Shown here: positions 1 through 7,646 of the stretch, piece by piece
How the letters are laid out: the number at the start of each line of letters is the position of its first letter
How positions within the stretch are numbered: the first letter of the stretch is position 1
Source: Streptomyces mayonensis
GTDB lineage: Bacteria; Actinomycetota; Actinomycetes; Streptomycetales; Streptomycetaceae
DNA: 64,000 nucleotides
Assembly: GCF_018982965.1 (NCBI RefSeq)
Contig: NZ_JACBYP010000003.1
Coordinates: 92,152 to 156,151, forward strand
Direction: 5' to 3'
Made by a program: the position numbers and the translations under genes
Notes under the pieces: model-generated
What the model saw: the letters and a program-made list of their open reading frames with translations, nothing else
Told to the model about the DNA's origin: nothing
Database searches by the model: none

Positions 1-458
1 TGATCGAGGTCCAGGCGCAGTACGGCGGCAGCGTGATCGCCCTCATGGAGGTCGCGCCGGAGCAGATCCACCTCTACGGCTGCGCCGCCGTGGAGAGCAC
101 CGGGGACAGCGACGTCGTGAAGGTCGGCGGGCTGGTGGAGAAGCCGGAGGCGGCCGACGCGCCGTCGAACTACGCGATCATCGGCCGCTACGTCCTGGAC
201 CCGCACGTCTTCGACATACTCCGCAAGACCGAGCCCGGCCGCGGCGGCGAGATCCAGCTGACCGACGCCCTGCAGCAGCTCGCCGAGGACGAGTCCGTGG
301 GCGGCCCGGTGCACGGCGTGGTCTTCAAGGGCCGCCGCTACGACACCGGCGACCGCGGCGACTACCTGCGTGCCATCGTCCGACTCGCATGCGAACGTGA
401 GGACCTGGGCCCGGACTTCCGGACCTGGCTCCGCAGTTACGTAGCCGAGGAGATGTAA
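1..458 (+). CDS. galU: UTP-glucose-1-phosphate uridylyltransferase, C-terminal part
   Basis: Only the last ~150 residues are present; the start lies upstream of the window. GalU makes UDP-glucose from UTP and glucose-1-phosphate in the cytoplasm, for cell-wall glycans, trehalose and galactose metabolism. The visible part carries the nucleotidyltransferase core segments GLVEKPE, AIIGRYVLDPHVFD, GEIQLTDAL and GRRYDTGDRGDYL, all typical of GalU. The TAA stop is 5 nt before moeA, so the two genes are probably co-transcribed. galU next to moeA and a rimJ-type gene is a conserved actinobacterial arrangement. Nothing looks broken; the gene is truncated only by the window edge. Confidence 0.95.
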   Translation, partial: IEVQAQYGGSVIALMEVAPEQIHLYGCAAVESTGDSDVVKVGGLVEKPEAADAPSNYAIIGRYVLDPHVFDILRKTEPGRGGEIQLTDALQQLAEDESVGGPVHGVVFKGRRYDTGDRGDYLRAIVRLACEREDLGPDFRTWLRSYVAEEM

Positions 459-463
459 GGACG

Positions 464-1813
464 TTGAGCAGCAGCGCGCACCGTGCCACCGGCCACGACC
501 ACACCACCGCGGCCCCGGGCCCGGACCGGCTGTGGTCGGTGCAGGACCACCTGGACGACGTCCTCGCCGCCGTCCGGCCCCTGGACCCCATCGAGCTGAA
601 CCTGCTCGACGCCCAGGGCTGCGTCCTGGTCGACGACGTCACGGTGCCGCTCTCCCTGCCGCCCTTCGACAACAGCTCCATGGACGGGTACGCGGTGCGG
701 GTCACCGACGTGGCGGGCGCCAGCGAGGAGTTCCCCGCCGTCCTGGAGGTCGTCGGAGACGTCGCCGCAGGCCAGGCCGAACCGGTCGCCGTGGGCCCCG
801 GCCAGGCCGCCCGCATCATGACCGGCGCCCCGCTCCCGCCCGGCGCCGAGACGGTCGTCCCCGTCGAGTGGACCGACGGCGGGCTCGGCGAGGGCCCCGT
901 GGCCGGAATGCGCGCCCGCAGCCTGGCCCCCGAGGGCGCCGCGGGCCACGTCCACGTGTACCGCCCGGCCGAGACCCGCGCGCACGTCCGCGCCAAGGGC
1001 AGCGACGTCCGCGCCGGCGACCGCGCCCTGGAGGCCGGTACCGTCCTCGGCCCGCCGCAGATCGGCCTGCTCGCCGCGATCGGCCGCGGCACGGTCCGGG
1101 TACGCCCGCGCCCGCGCGTGGTGGTGCTCTCCACCGGCAGCGAACTCGTCCAGCCCGACGAGCAGCTGGCGTCCGGTCAGATCTACGACTCCAACAGCTT
1201 CGCCCTCACCGCGGCCGCCCGCGACGCCGGTGCCATCGCCTACCGCGTGGGCGCCGTCGCCGACGACGCCGAGAACCTGCGGGCCACCATCGAGGACCAG
1301 CTCGTGCGCGCCGACCTGATGGTCACCACGGGCGGCGTGAGCGTCGGGGCGTACGACGTGGTCAAGGAGGCGCTGGCGCACGTCGGCGACGAGGACGAGC
1401 CGGGCAGCGGCGTGGACTTCCGCAAGCTCGCCATGCAGCCCGGCAAGCCCCAGGGCTTCGGCTCCATCGGCCCCGACCACACCCCGCTGCTCGCCCTGCC
1501 GGGCAACCCGGTCTCCTCGTACGTCTCCTTCGAGCTGTTCGTGCGCCCCGCGATCCGCACCCTCATGGGCCTGCCCGAGGTGCACCGCCCGACGGTCACC
1601 GCGACCCTGGCCGCCGACAAGGCGCTCACCTCCCCGAAGGGGCGCCGGCAGTTCCTGCGCGGCACCTGCGCCGACGGGACGGTCGCCCCGGTCGGCGGTT
1701 CCGGCTCCCACCTGGTGGCCGCGCTCGCGCACGCGGACGCGCTGATCGTCGTCCCCGAGGACACCGAGTCCGTCGAGCCCGGCGCCGAGGTCGAGGTGGT
1801 CCTGCTCGGCTGA
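464..1813 (+). CDS. moeA: Molybdopterin molybdenumtransferase MoeA (Glp/gephyrin-like)
   Basis: 449 aa, TTG start 5 nt after galU, with AGG just upstream. MoeA inserts molybdenum into adenylylated molybdopterin. Family landmarks are FDNSSMDGYAVR (residues ~68-79), a MPT-binding central domain with LSTGSEL and TTGGVSVG, and the C-terminal ALPGNPVSSYVSFELF segment. Length is normal. The downstream moaC and mog support a cofactor role. However, the galU-moeA-rimJ-sepX order also matches the corynebacterial glp/glpR locus, in which the MoeA-like Glp protein is a cell-division factor paired with a membrane receptor. A division role here is therefore possible and is inference only. Confidence 0.93.
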   Translation: MSSSAHRATGHDHTTAAPGPDRLWSVQDHLDDVLAAVRPLDPIELNLLDAQGCVLVDDVTVPLSLPPFDNSSMDGYAVRVTDVAGASEEFPAVLEVVGDVAAGQAEPVAVGPGQAARIMTGAPLPPGAETVVPVEWTDGGLGEGPVAGMRARSLAPEGAAGHVHVYRPAETRAHVRAKGSDVRAGDRALEAGTVLGPPQIGLLAAIGRGTVRVRPRPRVVVLSTGSELVQPDEQLASGQIYDSNSFALTAAARDAGAIAYRVGAVADDAENLRATIEDQLVRADLMVTTGGVSVGAYDVVKEALAHVGDEDEPGSGVDFRKLAMQPGKPQGFGSIGPDHTPLLALPGNPVSSYVSFELFVRPAIRTLMGLPEVHRPTVTATLAADKALTSPKGRRQFLRGTCADGTVAPVGGSGSHLVAALAHADALIVVPEDTESVEPGAEVEVVLLG

Positions 1814-1899
1814 CCGGGGGCGATTGGCGGTAGCGTGTCGCGCACAGCAGGCCCACGCGCCGTACCGCGCCGGGCCAGGACCGGGAGCGCCGCACGAGC

Positions 1900-2412
1900 A
1901 TGAGTACGCAGGACCGACCGCCGGGCAGCGGGCAGGACCCGCAGGACCGGCTGACGCACATCGACGAGGCGGGCGCCGCCCGGATGGTCGACGTGTCCGG
2001 CAAGGACGTGACCGCACGCACCGCCCGCGCCAGTGGACGCGTCCTCGTCGCGCCCCGCGTGATCGAGCTGCTGCGCGGCGAGGGCGTACCCAAGGGCGAC
2101 GCCCTGGCCACGGCCCGGATCGCGGGCATCATGGGCGCCAAACGCACCCCCGACCTGATCCCCCTGTGCCACCCGTTGTCGGTGTCCGGTGTGAAACTGG
2201 ACCTGTCGGTCGCGGACGACGCCGTGGAGATCACCGCCACGGTGAAGACGACGGATCGCACGGGCGTCGAGATGGAGGCGCTGACCGCGGTCTCCGTCGC
2301 CGCGCTCACCGTGGTCGACATGGTCAAGGCGGTCGACAAGGGGGCGGTCATCACGGACGTGCGGGTGGAGCAGAAGACGGGCGGCAAGTCCGGCGACTGG
2401 AACCGGTCGTGA
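1900..2412 (+). CDS. moaC: Cyclic pyranopterin monophosphate synthase MoaC
   Basis: 170 aa, ATG start. MoaC converts the MoaA product into cyclic pyranopterin monophosphate, the first dedicated step of molybdenum cofactor synthesis. Recognisable family segments are [18 protein letters not shown] (residues ~12-29), LIPLCHPL (the catalytic His region, ~87-94) and [14 protein letters not shown] with the conserved lysines (~139-152). It lies 86 nt after moeA; a TAGCGT hexamer at 1831-1836 could be an internal -10. The stop TGA overlaps the first candidate GTG start of mog. The last codons are part of a 39-bp tandem duplication that runs across the junction. Confidence 0.95.
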   Translation: MSTQDRPPGSGQDPQDRLTHIDEAGAARMVDVSGKDVTARTARASGRVLVAPRVIELLRGEGVPKGDALATARIAGIMGAKRTPDLIPLCHPLSVSGVKLDLSVADDAVEITATVKTTDRTGVEMEALTAVSVAALTVVDMVKAVDKGAVITDVRVEQKTGGKSGDWNRS

Positions 2413-2478
2413 CCACGGCCCACGGAACCCCGGACGCCCAACCGGTCGTGACCACGGCCCACGGAACCCCGGACGCCC
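2401..2478. repeat. Perfect 39-bp tandem duplication over the moaC/mog junction
   Basis: Bases 2401-2439 and 2440-2478 are identical (each begins AACCGGTCGTGACC and ends GGACGCCC). Each copy contains the overlapping GTGA that is the stop of moaC and a start of mog. 39 is a multiple of 3, so both GTG codons (2409 and 2448) are in frame with mog and the duplication simply adds 13 residues or offers two start sites. Confidence 0.97.
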
Positions 2479-2987
2479 GGCTCGCGCCCTACCGTGCCCT
2501 GGTCGTCACGGCGTCCAACCGCGCCGCCGCCGGTGTCTACGAGGACAAGGGCGGCCCGCTGATCGCCGAGGGCCTGCGCCGCTTCGGCTTCGCCGTCGAC
2601 GGCCCGCGGGTCGTCCCCGACGGCGGCCCCGTCGAGGCCGCCCTGCGCGAGGGCGCCGACGCGGGGTACGACGTGATCGTCACGACCGGCGGCACCGGCA
2701 TCTCACCCACCGACCGCACCCCCGAGGCGACCCGGGCGGTGATCGACTACGAGGTCCCGGGCATCGCGGAGGCCGTCCGGGCGTACGGCCGGGACAAGGT
2801 GCCGACCGCGGTGCTCTCCAGAGGACTGGCGGGAGTGGCGAGGCGGACGCTGATCATCAATCTGCCGGGCTCCTCAGGCGGGGTGAAGGACGGCCTCGCC
2901 GTGCTGGAACCGCTGCTGACGCACGCCGCGGACCAGCTCCGCGGGGGCGACCACCCGAGATCCGCCACCGGTGGGGGTGCGAGCTGA
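2409..2987 (+). CDS. mog: Molybdopterin adenylyltransferase / MoaB-Mog family protein
   Basis: 192 aa from GTG 2409, or 179 aa from the duplicated GTG at 2448. The family adenylylates molybdopterin before metal insertion by MoeA. The domain starts at [13 protein letters not shown] and contains [20 protein letters not shown], the MPT-binding TGGTG loop, followed by PGIAEAVR and the [13 protein letters not shown] segment typical of MogA/MoaB. The first start overlaps the moaC stop (GTGA), which implies translational coupling. The N-terminal ~25 residues include the 13-residue duplicate and are not part of the fold. The stop overlaps the proposed CTG start of the next gene. Confidence 0.92.
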   Translation: MTTAHGTPDAQPVVTTAHGTPDARLAPYRALVVTASNRAAAGVYEDKGGPLIAEGLRRFGFAVDGPRVVPDGGPVEAALREGADAGYDVIVTTGGTGISPTDRTPEATRAVIDYEVPGIAEAVRAYGRDKVPTAVLSRGLAGVARRTLIINLPGSSGGVKDGLAVLEPLLTHAADQLRGGDHPRSATGGGAS

Positions 2988-3628
2988 ACAGCCCATCCTG
3001 GCCCGCCGAGCTGAGGGACGGCGACATCGTCCTGAGGCCGATAAGACTGCGTGACCAGCGGGCCTGGCGCGAGGTCAACCGGCGCAACCGCGACTGGCTC
3101 CGCCCGTGGGAGGCCACCATCCCGCCGCCCGGACCCGGCGGACCGGTCACGCACCGGCCGACCTACCGCCAGATGGTGCGGCACCTGCGTTCGGAGGCCC
3201 ACGCCGGCCGGATGCTGCCGTTCGTCATCGAGTACCACGGGCGCCTGGTGGGTCAGTTGACGGTGGCCGGCATCACCTGGGGCTCGATGTGCTCCGGCCA
3301 CGTCGGGTATTGGGTGGACGAGGCGGTGGCCGGGCGCGGTGTGATGCCGACGGGCGTGGCCCTCGCCGTGGACCACTGTTTCCGCACCGTCGGACTGCAC
3401 CGCGTCGAGGTCTGCATTCGCCCCGAGAACGCGCCCAGCCGACGGGTCGTGGAGAAACTCGGATTCCGCGAGGAGGGGCTCAGGCCCCGTTATCTCCACA
3501 TCGACGGGGCCTGGCGCGACCATCTCGTCTTCGCCCTCACCGCGGAAGAGGTCCCGGAGGGCCTGCTGCGCCGCTGGCACCGGTCACGGAACCGGAGCAC
3601 GCCGAACGCGGGCAATGCGGGTAATTGA
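2984..3628 (+). CDS. RimJ/RimL-type GNAT N-acetyltransferase
   Basis: About 214 aa if a CTG at 2984 is the start. The reading frame is open from there and gives LRDGDIVLRPIRLRD and WLRPWEATIPPP, the normal N-terminus of this family. The first ATG/GTG in frame comes much later (around 3173) and would delete that conserved part. The CTG overlaps the mog stop, with GGGGG upstream. The GNAT core is seen at GYWVDEAVAGRGV (acetyl-CoA pyrophosphate loop) and HRVEVCIRPENAPSRRVVEK. RimJ-like enzymes acetylate protein N-termini, but the substrate here is unknown. A rimJ gene lies between moeA and the sepX homologue in mycobacteria too. The CTG start is inference. Confidence 0.82.
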   Translation: MNSPSWPAELRDGDIVLRPIRLRDQRAWREVNRRNRDWLRPWEATIPPPGPGGPVTHRPTYRQMVRHLRSEAHAGRMLPFVIEYHGRLVGQLTVAGITWGSMCSGHVGYWVDEAVAGRGVMPTGVALAVDHCFRTVGLHRVEVCIRPENAPSRRVVEKLGFREEGLRPRYLHIDGAWRDHLVFALTAEEVPEGLLRRWHRSRNRSTPNAGNAGN

Positions 3629-3788
3629 ATAAACGTTCGAAATTGATCGGGTCGCGACCACCTCGAAGCGGATATTTTCGCGATCTGGGTGATCGGCTGA
3701 TCGGATCGGTCACAAGAAAAGTTCGAAATATCAGCCAGATCGTGCGACACACCGGCTCAATTGGCGGATGGCCCCACGCAAACCCCTC

Positions 3789-3802
3789 TACCGTGTGAGG
3801 CG
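3789..3802 (+). promoter_or_regulatory. -10 hexamer of a probable leaderless sepX transcript
   Basis: TACCGT at 3789-3794 is 7 nt before the GTG start at 3802. The preceding intergenic stretch 3629-3788 is conspicuously AT-rich for this genome (ATAAACGTTCGAAATTGATC and similar) and contains two copies of GTTCGAAAT. A GAGG at 3797-3800 could alternatively be a very close ribosome-binding site. Confidence 0.5.
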
Positions 3803-5082
3803 TGAGCAGCAGCGGCCTCATCTACGCAGTCATCGTCGGGGCCTGGGCCGCCTACTTGGTGCCGATGTGGCTCCGTAGGCAGGACGAGCTGAACGAAGCC
3901 CGTCCCACGGAACGCTTCAGTACCGCCATCCGGCTGCTGTCCGGACGGGCGGGCATGGAGCGCCGGTACGCCAAGGACCTGCAGTCGCGCCCCGCCGACG
4001 AGGCGGAGCCCGACGCCGACGCCCCGGACGCCGTCACCGACTCGGTGGACGTCCGGGCCTTCGCCGTGTCCCGGACCCGACGGCACACCCCGCCGGCCGC
4101 CCCGCAGCACGCCGCGGAGCGGTCCGCAAGCGCGCGCCCCGAGCCGGGCGGCCCGCAGGACGGCCCGCATGACGGCCGCAGATCCGCGCCCGCTCCGGCG
4201 ACCGCCCGCCCCGCATCCGACGCCGCACCGGCACCGGAGCGGGAGAGGGAGCGAGAGAGGGAGCGGGTGCCGCAGGCCCGGCGTGCACCCGTCTCGCCGG
4301 CGGCGGCCGCGGCGCGGGCCCGGCGCACCAAGGTCCTCGCGCGCCGCCGGCGTACGACTGTGATGCTGTTCCTGGCCTTCACGCTCGGCTCGGTCGTCGC
4401 CGCGGTCGGCGGCCTCGCGTTCCTGTGGGCGCCCGGCGTGCCCGCCGTCCTGCTCAGCGCCTACATCGCCTATCTGCGTGCGCAGGAGCGCCGCCGGTTC
4501 GCCTTCCAGATGGACCGCCGCCAGGCCGAGGCCGCCGCACAGCGGCTGCGCGCCCGCGACCCCCGGCCGCGCCGGCGCGCGCCCGCCGACCCCACCGCCG
4601 CCGTCGGCGACGGTGACGCCGAGGAACCGGACGACGGCCCCGACGCCGAGCCCGACGCCGGACTCTCCGCCCTCGCCGCGGACCGGCGTGCCCTGGTCGA
4701 GCAGACCGACCACGCCGAGTGGGTCGACCAGCAGCGCGAACGCCGCGGCCGCCCGCAGGGCGACAGCTGGGACCCGGTCCCGGTGCCGCTGCCCACCTAC
4801 GTGACCGCACCGGTCGCCCCCCGCGCCACGCCGGACGTGGACCTCGCGGCGCCCGACGCCTGGAGCTCGGCCCGCTCCAGCGCCGTCGCCCCCGGCCGGG
4901 AGGAGGCTGCCGCCCCGGACCACTCCGCCGCCCCGGCGGCCCCCGCCGAGGACCGTCCGGAGGCACCGGCCCGCAGCGACGCCCGGCGCGCCGCCTCCGC
5001 ACGCCGGGCCCGGGAGCGCGGCCGTACCCCCCTCTTCGACCAGTACGAGGACGGCGACCGCCCCCGCGCGGCCAACGAGTAG
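3802..5082 (+). CDS. sepX: Septation membrane protein SepX (GLPR-like)
   Basis: 426 aa, GTG start. Residues ~3-20 form one hydrophobic helix (GLIYAVIVGAWAAYLVP), followed by the conserved juxtamembrane block RRQDELNEARPTERFSTAI. After a Pro/Ala/Arg-rich charged linker, residues ~187-226 form a second hydrophobic hairpin. The remaining ~200 residues are disordered-looking and acidic. This matches the Streptomyces membrane protein SepX, reported to stabilise division septa, and its corynebacterial counterpart GLPR that anchors Glp. Position downstream of moeA is as in those genomes. A 16-nt run of GAGAGG repeats around 4243-4264 encodes an Arg/Glu tract. The gene is followed by a strong terminator. 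Confidence 0.8.
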   Translation: MSSSGLIYAVIVGAWAAYLVPMWLRRQDELNEARPTERFSTAIRLLSGRAGMERRYAKDLQSRPADEAEPDADAPDAVTDSVDVRAFAVSRTRRHTPPAAPQHAAERSASARPEPGGPQDGPHDGRRSAPAPATARPASDAAPAPERERERERERVPQARRAPVSPAAAAARARRTKVLARRRRTTVMLFLAFTLGSVVAAVGGLAFLWAPGVPAVLLSAYIAYLRAQERRRFAFQMDRRQAEAAAQRLRARDPRPRRRAPADPTAAVGDGDAEEPDDGPDAEPDAGLSALAADRRALVEQTDHAEWVDQQRERRGRPQGDSWDPVPVPLPTYVTAPVAPRATPDVDLAAPDAWSSARSSAVAPGREEAAAPDHSAAPAAPAEDRPEAPARSDARRAASARRARERGRTPLFDQYEDGDRPRAANE

Positions 5083-5088
5083 TCCCCG

Positions 5089-5126
5089 CCGGGGCCGCCC
5101 CGGGAGCGGCCCCGGAAGTGATTTTT
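5089..5126 (+). terminator. Intrinsic terminator after sepX
   Basis: A perfect 10-bp GC stem (CCGGGGCCGC at 5089-5098 with GCGGCCCCGG at 5106-5115) and a 7-nt loop, followed after six bases by a TTTTT run at 5122-5126. Confidence 0.85.
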
Positions 5127-5152
5127 GAGCAGGCCCGTCGGGGTGCTAAAGT
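5125..5152 (+). promoter_or_regulatory. Promoter of the tRNA-Ala gene
   Basis: TTGAGC (5125-5130), a 16-nt spacer, then TAAAGT (5147-5152), about 15 nt before the mature tRNA 5' end. This is the usual arrangement for a vegetative-sigma tRNA promoter. Its -35 overlaps the T-run of the sepX terminator. Confidence 0.55.
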
Positions 5153-5166
5153 TTCACTCGTTGCAA

Positions 5167-5240
5167 GGGCCTGTGGCGCAGTCCGGTAGCGCACCTCGTT
5201 CGCATCGAGGGGGCCAGGGGTTCAAATCCCCTCAGGTCCA
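5167..5240 (+). tRNA. tRNA-Ala (anticodon CGC)
   Basis: A 74-nt cloverleaf folds by eye. The 7-bp acceptor is GGGCCTG/CAGGTCC with the third pair G-U, the classic alanine identity element. The D stem is GCGC/GCGC. The anticodon stem is CCTCG/CGAGG with loop TTCGCAT, giving anticodon CGC (codon GCG). The T arm is AGGGG-TTCAAAT-CCCCT. The discriminator is A at 5240 and the 3' CCA is not encoded (ACGC follows). GCG is a common alanine codon in this GC-rich genome, so the gene is likely important. Confidence 0.97.
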
Positions 5241-5249
5241 CGCACATTG

Positions 5250-5292
5250 TCGAAGGTCCCGTCCGATCGTCACGATCGGACGGGACCTTCGA
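5250..5292 (+). terminator. 21-bp perfect hairpin after tRNA-Ala
   Basis: Bases 5250-5270 (TCGAAGGTCCCG...) and 5272-5292 are exact reverse complements separated by one base, giving an extremely long stem. There is no U-tract. It probably ends or processes the tRNA transcript. A partial third copy of the outer arm (GGGACCTTCG) follows at about 5302-5311. Confidence 0.7.
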
Positions 5293-5420
5293 CGTTTCGC
5301 GGGACCTTCGTCGTTCTGCGGCCGTTCGTGGTTTCCCGGGCCGTTGGCGCGGGCCGGGGTGCACGTGTGACCGGGCGGCCGCGCGACCACCCCGCCCGAC
5401 GGGCCCCGGCCCGCGGGCGG

Positions 5421-5912
5421 CTACGGGACCGGGACCTGGAGGGCCTTCGCGTAGCAGAGGCTGTCCTCGTGGAAGCGGTAGTAGCCGAACTTGCCGCACG
5501 GCTCGTAGCCGCTGGAGGTGTACAGGGCCACGGCCTCCGGCTGCTTGGTGCCGGTCTCCAGGACCATCCGGGTCCGGCCCGCCGCCCGGGCGTCGTCCTC
5601 CAGGGCGGCCAGGATGCGGCGGGCCAGCCCGCGGCCGCGCACCTGCTCTATGACGAACATCCGCTTGAGCTCGGCGTCCCCGTCGAGGTTCCCCTCGTCG
5701 TTGGCGTCCTGGCGGCGCCAGCCGCCCGAGGCGACCGGGACCCCGTTGTCGTCGTAGGCGACGAGGTACAGGCCGTTCGGCGGCGCGAAGTCCGACGGGT
5801 CCAGCTGCGTGGCGTCGCCGCCGTCGCCGTAGCGGAGGTCGTACTCGGCCTGGACCTCGTTGCTGAGTTTCACGGCGTCGGGGTGGTCGAAGGGGACCCG
5901 GCGAATGTTCAT
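5421..5912 (-). CDS. GNAT family N-acetyltransferase
   Basis: 163 aa. The start is set at ATG 5912 because TACGGT, a -10-like hexamer, lies exactly 7 nt upstream (complement of 5920-5925), suggesting a leaderless message. The acetyl-CoA binding motif is seen as MFVIEQVRGRGLARRIL (residues ~94-110), followed by MVLETGTKQPEAVALYTSSGY, the typical C-terminal GNAT strand and helix. The substrate is unknown. It is divergent from xthA with only 91 nt between starts, so their promoters overlap. It converges on the tRNA terminator region. Confidence 0.85.
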   Translation of the reverse strand: MNIRRVPFDHPDAVKLSNEVQAEYDLRYGDGGDATQLDPSDFAPPNGLYLVAYDDNGVPVASGGWRRQDANDEGNLDGDAELKRMFVIEQVRGRGLARRILAALEDDARAAGRTRMVLETGTKQPEAVALYTSSGYEPCGKFGYYRFHEDSLCYAKALQVPVP

Positions 5913-6003
5913 GCTACCTACCGTAAATCGATGCGGGACACCCGGGATCGGGGCTGATCGGGGCTGATCGGGGCACCGTCCAGTGTGCCGGTATCGTGCC
6001 GGG

Positions 6004-6807
6004 ATGTTCACCGTGACCTCCGTCAACGTCAATGGCCTGCGCGCCGCCGCGAAGAAGGGCTTCGTCGAGTGGCTCGCCGGCACCTCCGCCGACGTGCTGT
6101 GCCTCCAGGAGGTGCGGGCCGAACCCGGGCAGCTCCCCGAGCACGTGCGCACCCCGGACGGCTGGCACGTCACGCACGCTCCCGCCGCCGCCAAGGGCCG
6201 CGCCGGCGTCTCCCTCTACACCCGCCGCGAGCCCGACGCCGTACGGGTCGGCTTCGGCTCGGCCGAGTTCGACACCGGCGGCCGCTACGTCGAGGCCGAC
6301 CTGCCCGGTGTGACGGTCGCCTCCCTCTACCTCCCCTCCGGCGAGGTCGGCACCGAACGCCAGGAGGAGAAGGTCCGCTTCATGGGGGAGTTCCTCGCCC
6401 ACCTCAAGGGCCTGCGCGAGCGCGCCGCCGCCGAGGGGCGCGAGGTCGTCGTCTGCGGCGACTGGAACATCGCCCACCGCGAGGCCGACCTGAAGAACTG
6501 GCGGGCCAACAAGAAGAACTCCGGCTTCCTGCCGGAGGAGCGGGAGTGGCTGAGCAGGGTCCTCGACCCGGCCGAGGGCGGCTACGTCGACGTGGTGCGG
6601 ACGCTGCACCCGGACGTCGAGGGACCGTACTCGTGGTGGTCGTACCGGGGGCGGGCCTTCGACAACGACGCGGGCTGGCGCATCGACTACCACGTGGCGA
6701 CGCCCGGGCTGGCGGCCAGGGCGGTCAAGGGGCACGTGGAGCGGGCCGCCACCCACGCCGAACGCTGGTCGGACCACGCGCCGGTCACGGTGGTCTACGA
6801 CCGCTGA
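6004..6807 (+). CDS. xthA: Exodeoxyribonuclease III
   Basis: 267 aa, ATG at 6004; TATCGT at 5992-5997 is 6 nt before it, again a leaderless pattern. ExoIII/AP endonuclease repairs abasic sites and removes 3' blocking groups from DNA in the cytoplasm. The EEP nuclease motifs are present: SVNVNGLRAA with the first Asn (~5-14), CLQEVRAE with the metal-binding Glu (~37-44), CGDWNIAH (catalytic Asp/Asn, ~154-161), WRIDYHVAT (~226-234) and WSDHAPV with the terminal catalytic His (~255-261). Length is normal for the family. It stands alone, divergent from the GNAT gene. Confidence 0.94.
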   Translation: MFTVTSVNVNGLRAAAKKGFVEWLAGTSADVLCLQEVRAEPGQLPEHVRTPDGWHVTHAPAAAKGRAGVSLYTRREPDAVRVGFGSAEFDTGGRYVEADLPGVTVASLYLPSGEVGTERQEEKVRFMGEFLAHLKGLRERAAAEGREVVVCGDWNIAHREADLKNWRANKKNSGFLPEEREWLSRVLDPAEGGYVDVVRTLHPDVEGPYSWWSYRGRAFDNDAGWRIDYHVATPGLAARAVKGHVERAATHAERWSDHAPVTVVYDR

Positions 6808-6844
6808 CGCGAGCGCCCCGCCCCGGGTCCACGAGCGCTGACGC

Positions 6845-7513
6845 TCACCGAGGGCCCGGGGCGGGCTTCTGTATCCGCCGGTCCAGGGCCAGGGACAGTT
6901 CCGCCTCCACCACGCTGCGGGCCAGCGGGCGCAGGCGCTGGAGTTCCTGCTCGGGGGCGTGGCGCAGGATCAGGTCGGCGAAGAGGGCGGCGAGGGCGTC
7001 GGCGTGTTCGCGGACGCGGTCGCCGGCCCGGAGGACCTCGCCGAGCGGGATGCCCTCGCGGACCAGCGCGGAGGACGCCTCGAGCAGGCGGTGGCTGATG
7101 TGGACGAAGTCGTCGCCGTCGGTGCCGAGGTAGCCCAGTTCCATCGCGGCCGCCAGGTTCTCCGGGGTGACCTCGCCCTCGAAGCGGGCGGCGAGTTCCT
7201 CGGGGGTGAGGCGGACCGGGGTCTCCTCGGTCGGTTCGCCGAGGCCGAGCAGGTCGCCGACGTCGCGGCCGTGGTCGAAGGCGTCGGCGAGTTCCGCGAT
7301 GCCGTTCAGCGTGTGGCCGCGGTCCAGCAGCGCCGCGATCGTGCGCAGGCGGGCCAGGTGGTGGTCGTCGTACCAGGCGATGCGGCCCTCGCGGCGGGGT
7401 GGCGGGATCAGCTTGCGTTCGCGGTAGAAGCGCACGGTGCGCACTGTGATGCCGGCCAGCCGGGCCAGTTCCTCCATGCGGTACTCACGGTGGTGTTCAC
7501 GCTTCTCGGTCAC
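6845..7513 (-). CDS. MerR family transcriptional regulator
   Basis: 222 aa from GTG 7513, chosen because TAGGGT (complement of 7521-7526) sits 7 nt upstream. The N-terminal winged helix-turn-helix reads MEELARLAGITVRTVRFYRERKL, and RTIAALLDRGHTLNGIAELAD continues the MerR DNA-binding and dimer helix. The C-terminal ~120 residues are a helical effector domain without a cysteine cluster, so metal sensing is unlikely. It is divergent from the monooxygenase operon (134 nt between starts) and is the obvious candidate regulator of it. The ligand is unknown. Confidence 0.87.
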   Translation of the reverse strand: MTEKREHHREYRMEELARLAGITVRTVRFYRERKLIPPPRREGRIAWYDDHHLARLRTIAALLDRGHTLNGIAELADAFDHGRDVGDLLGLGEPTEETPVRLTPEELAARFEGEVTPENLAAAMELGYLGTDGDDFVHISHRLLEASSALVREGIPLGEVLRAGDRVREHADALAALFADLILRHAPEQELQRLRPLARSVVEAELSLALDRRIQKPAPGPR

Positions 7514-7646
7514 GTGCACGACCCTATGGCGTACCGCCGGTAACATTCTTCCGCCCAACCCCTACCCACGAGTACGCGACTGCTCTACGCTCCCATTGCG
7601 CCAGTAATCACTGGCGGAGTTCTAGGCGACGCGTGGAGGCTTCGGG

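Noticed and set aside
5325..5420. Integrated element at the tRNA-Ala gene
   Set aside because: No integrase gene and no second copy of the tRNA 3' end is present; neighbours are ordinary chromosomal genes.
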